From NCBI GenBank assembly GCA_017163975.1, contig JAFFSR010000004.1, positions 4,464,001 to 4,528,000 on the forward strand: a DNA stretch of 64,000 nt, read 5' to 3'. The DNA comes from Anastatus disparis (Eukaryota > Arthropoda > Insecta > Hymenoptera > Eupelmidae). The notes under the pieces are model-generated. The model was given only the letters and a program-made list of their open reading frames with translations, searched no databases and was not told the origin of the DNA. Below, in pieces: positions 60,292 to 64,000 of this stretch. A program made the translations under genes and the position numbers. The stretch's first letter is position 1. Every line of letters starts with the position of its first letter.

Positions 60292-60684
60292 GGCCGCCGT
60301 ATCTCTGTCCTTTTCTAATTAAAAAATTGATTTTTTTCCCAAAATAGCTACTAGAGGCAGAAATAAAGAGATGGTTTCGATGTGTTTAATAAAATGTAAT
60401 ATTTTATCTGACTAGGATAAATTAATTTTATCGCTTCGTTTTTAAGAAAAGTTGGAATAACTTAAAAAATTAGAAATTAGAGTCAAATAATGGGATTTTC
60501 AAGTTATTCCAACTTTTCTTGAAAATAAATCGGTGGAATTAAATTATTCTTATCAGAGAAAATATTGCTTTCTATTATACGAATCGAAACTATCTCTTTA
60601 TTTTTGCCTCGAGTTATTAGTTTTTATAAAAAATAAATTTTAAACGGATTCGGTAAAACAGGTAACTGTGTCGGTATACGGCAG
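60292..60684. mobile_element. foldback element, GGCCG...GTCTAAT family, diverged copy C
   Basis: Begins GGCCGCCGTATCTCTGTCC-TTTTCTAAT and ends with inverted TACGGCAGA. Inner arms share AAATAAAGAGAT, GTTTCGAT and AAGTTATTCCAACTTTTCTT in opposite orientation. The inner TTATCGCTTCGTTTTTAAG corresponds to TTATCGCGTAGTTTTTGA of copy B. Arms are about 180 bp and more diverged than in copies A and B. Confidence 0.65.
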
Positions 60685-62108
60685 ACTCTAAATTAATTGT
60701 ATTTATAAAACAAAATTCTAAAATTTATGTAAACTTTATATTTGATCAACAAAATATACAAAGAAATTGATAAATCTGTACGTTAACATTTATTTTATTC
60801 TCTAATAATATTAATAAATCATTTTTTATATAATCTTTACTGGTAAACAATCCAATAACTATAATTTTCAGATCTATCATTAAATAAACGTCAATATCAC
60901 GGCGTTAAAAGCATCAATAAGTACGTATAAACATTAAACATGAAAAAATAATTGCTTCTTGTTTGATGATGAAAACATAATATGTACACTTTAAGTACTG
61001 TTTACAGAAAGGTATGACATAAAGAGATCAGTATTTAATGCTCGTTATTAAATAAATTGTTTATACTTTGACATCAGTCGTCGAGCCGCATCCTCTTTAT
61101 TTTCGCTTTATTTATTTGTAGATTTTAAAACAAAAAAAAAGAAACGAAAGAATTTCTAAATGTATCTATTAAATTACTTAATTTGATGATGAAAAGTTGA
61201 CCGATGGTACGTTTGTTCACGCGGCGTTAAGAATTAATTTTTACTATTCAAAGGAAATTTATGATTTTTTCCTTATTATTACTTTCTTTTATTAAATTAT
61301 TAAAAATTAGCACTTCCTAATCAATTGAATCTCCCATTCAAGTTCATAGAGCAATTACCGCGGCATCGTTATACTACATCAATTTTAAATTGCACAAGTT
61401 GTCTATCTGGGTCTTTAGAAATGAAACATGTTCGTTAATGCAAAGACTTAATAATATGGGTTATATCGACTATGTTGACATTTAATTTGAAATGTTTCGT
61501 TTATCTGATTCAATAGAAACGGAGACTGTAACACTTAGCTTGATAAATTTTGACATAGAAATTTCTAATGAAATAATGGTCATGTTTTGAATTTGAATAA
61601 ATTATTAATTAAGTTATTTTTTTATTAAGTTGTTGAATTATTCTATTATGATTAATAAAAATTACATTGATGAAGCTTTATGGACTATATTTTTAAAAAT
61701 AAAATTTTTTTTTATTTTTTCAGACTTGTGTATAACTTTGCACTTTTTAAACGAGAATTTATTTCAAAAAGTTAAATATATTCTATAAGTAACAGGAAAA
61801 TATTTCCTTCTATCGATGGATTTAATTAGCCTAATATTCGTTAAAAATAAACTTATAATAGACACTAATGATGAAGGCGATATTTTTTTCCTAAAAATGG
61901 CAAGATTACTAAAAAACCCAGTGTCCCCATTAAATCCACAACATGAATCTATACCCGTTCTTCAAAAAATCATTCATTCGAAACATCAGTCACTCTTACA
62001 AAAGTCAATATTTTCATCGCTCTGTCCCTCTTCCTCGTATTAGCCTCTATAAAAAAATTTTCTTTTCTTTCATTCTTCCATTTCTCAAATCGGTTACACC
62101 TATTACCT

Positions 62109-62126
62109 TCCATCCATCCATCCATC
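62109..62126. repeat. (CCAT)n microsatellite
   Basis: Four to five tandem CCAT units. Confidence 0.85.
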
Positions 62127-62259
62127 TCTCTCTTGTTCTCTTTAAACTTTGTCGCGATTGCTTTATACATTCAATTGCCTCTTATCTTCATGTTAAATAT
62201 TGCCTTGTATATATGTGTATTTACCGTCTCTGTCTATCATGTGCGACTCTCCCGTGAGT

Positions 62260-62452
62260 ATATGTCTCTTGATTTTCATGAAGAGAGCATTTAGTACTTG
62301 GGCGATGCGTCGTCGGTTTGATGATCGGCAGTAGTACTGTTGTTGAATTCAACGCGACTTGTGCGCGTTTTTAGATTTTATTTTATTAGAAAAATTCCGC
62401 AATAAGTTTATCTTCAAATTTTTTCCTCTTTTGCTTGCTCTTATTAAGAAAC
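62260..62452 (+). promoter_or_regulatory. candidate alternative promoter / non-coding exon
   Basis: A less AT-rich island (GGGCGATGCGTCGTCGG, AACGCGACTTGTGCGCG) ends in a good donor, GAAAC|GTGAGT, at 62452/62453. It could be an alternative first exon of the gene whose exon lies at 57620 or of one beyond the window. Confidence 0.3.
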
Positions 62453-64000
62453 GTGAGTATAATTCAAATTCTTTATTTGATTGATTCGTTCTTTGCTGTT
62501 TGCACTTGTTTTAAAGAACTTTTATTTCTTTTGTAATTTGGTTAATTTGAGGTGCAGGTACATAAATCGGTTAAAATCGGTTAGCTATAAGCACGTGAAA
62601 ACTAACTAAATTTTTGTTATTTTAATGAAAGTTCAAATAACAAATTTTCAAATTGACGACTTGGTATTTGATAAGTAACTAATTAATAATATGATAATTC
62701 AAACTTAACAGTCACTTTTCTTTGAAATTTTTCAAATCAATAGCTCAAAGTTCAATAAATTATTAATTTCAATGTTAATTTGTTTCAATCATTTTCTCAA
62801 CATAATTTTCATATTAACTGTAAAATTATAATTTTTTATTAAGACATTCAGTTTTATTCCTAATTTACAATTCTAACTTTATCATTCTCTTATCTTTGTA
62901 TTTTAAATTGCTCTATCTTTAGTTGAAGATTTTGGTAAGATTTTTAAACGTTGTAAAATAATAAGAATATCCACATTTTCTTCATTTGTATAATTATTCA
63001 ATGTAATTACCAGAATAAACTTACCGTTCAAAACGCTAAAAGAAAAAAAAGAAATTTTCGATTTTCGTAAAATCTGTTTTGTTTCATAACACGACAGAAC
63101 AAAATAATTTAATTTATCTCTTTAAAAATGATAAAAAATACATTAAATTTTTATTATACTTGATGCATACAGCGCGAATGTGCAATACTTTATTTAATTA
63201 AAAAAATAAAACTTATTTTTGTTGAACAAATAAAAGATAACAAGACAATCGTGATAAAAGATATAAAAGAAAGTTGATTTCTATTTAATAAATTATAAAT
63301 AATATAATTCATTTGCAGCGAATAAATTATTGTTCAAGATAATGTAGAATTCATATAAAGATATTACATATAAAAATTTTTTTTTAAATTAATAAACTAT
63401 CGTGAAATTATTAATCGAAAGTTGTAAATTTAATAATTTATTTGATAAATCAAGTGTTTCATCATCGATCGTAATAAATTTCATATAAATTTCAAAAACA
63501 AACGTGATCACCGTTACAGTATACTATACTGTAATCTGGACGGCTTTTAAATACACAGTAACGTGTAAATAACAAAGTATCAACTTAATTATATAAATCA
63601 AAGGTATAGCTTCGTTTGCTTTTGAAATTTGAGATTGTTGTTTGTAATTGTAACGAGGATAGTGAAATTTTATAAATTTATTATAGATACACAAAATAAT
63701 GCTGAATTATACATAAATATAAAGTAAACTGTTAATTAGAGATCAAATGTTATCATTTAATCTTCGTCAAGCTCAATTTATTGTCGTCTGATAAGCTATT
63801 TTATAAATATACAAACACATCTAAAATAAAGTAGTATGAAATCAAAATATTTTTCCTTGAAATTGTACACCAAATTATGTTTCGCCGGTAAAATATAATA
63901 TTACCTTTGAATATCTAAAAATTCTATAATAAAATATTCACTTTATTATATCAGTTAAAAAAGTTATATAAATTGTTACTTAAATAATGTAAAAAGCAAC

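Larger units (their letters stand above)
58134..64000. other. non-coding AT-rich region (foldback element at 60292-60684)
   Basis: No further coding exon recognised, consistent with a long intron of the gene starting at 57620 or with intergenic DNA. A perfect 21-base palindrome lies at 63514-63534 (TTACAGTATA-C-TATACTGTAA). Confidence 0.4.

Overview
The window is a strongly AT-rich eukaryotic chromosome segment, most likely from an insect. GT-AG introns, long homopolymer and microsatellite tracts, a Rap2-like GTPase gene, tRNA-derived SINEs, several MITE families and a Ty3/Gypsy fragment all fit an arthropod. A parasitoid or other hymenopteran is possible, but the sequence does not prove it. 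There is no prokaryotic gene organisation, and most open frames outside the genes below are low-complexity noise.

Left part (1-15.9 kb). A three-exon gene (748-4311, + strand) encodes a protein of about 1057 residues with a Thr/Asp/Pro repeat at its N terminus and a long, probably helical remainder that I do not recognise. It is followed by about 6 kb of non-coding AT-rich DNA. Next is an intronless Rap2 CDS (10499-11044, - strand) whose 5' UTR is split by an intron of about 2.1 kb. Its first exon and promoter lie in a less AT-rich stretch with TC and TA microsatellites.

Middle part (15.9-43.7 kb). No confident protein-coding host gene is visible. The region holds a young Ty3/Gypsy deletion derivative with two apparently identical 373-bp LTRs around one gag-integrase fusion ORF. 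It also holds a TTAA-flanked MITE, three copies of a TIR repeat, three of the window's four tRNA-derived SINEs (one a composite with a 12-bp target duplication), and a 309-bp tandem duplication. From 39.4 to 43.7 kb there is a dense nest of foldback elements, a Tc1/mariner-like MITE, an inverted-repeat element made of (TGTAAATAAC)-like units, and an array of about eight ~165-bp monomers.

Palindrome (43.7-50.5 kb). Two arms of about 3.29 kb are inverted around a 210-bp spacer and are almost identical. Each arm carries a complete five-exon gene for an F-box/leucine-rich-repeat protein of 466 residues. The genes are transcribed divergently from the centre, each with a foldback element in intron 1. 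The arms differ at a few positions, so they are not merely the same sequence copied twice. This is the most striking structure in the window.

Right part (50.5-64 kb). Mostly non-coding AT-rich DNA with one hairpin MITE, one minus-strand SINE and one more foldback element. A first coding exon with a proline-rich N terminus (57620-57713, + strand) appears to open a gene that runs beyond what I can trace. Less AT-rich islands at 55.7-56.2 kb and 62.3-62.5 kb end in good splice donors and could be alternative 5' exons.

The host genes do not look functionally linked: one uncharacterised protein, one membrane-signalling GTPase, a duplicated ubiquitin-ligase adaptor and one partial gene.
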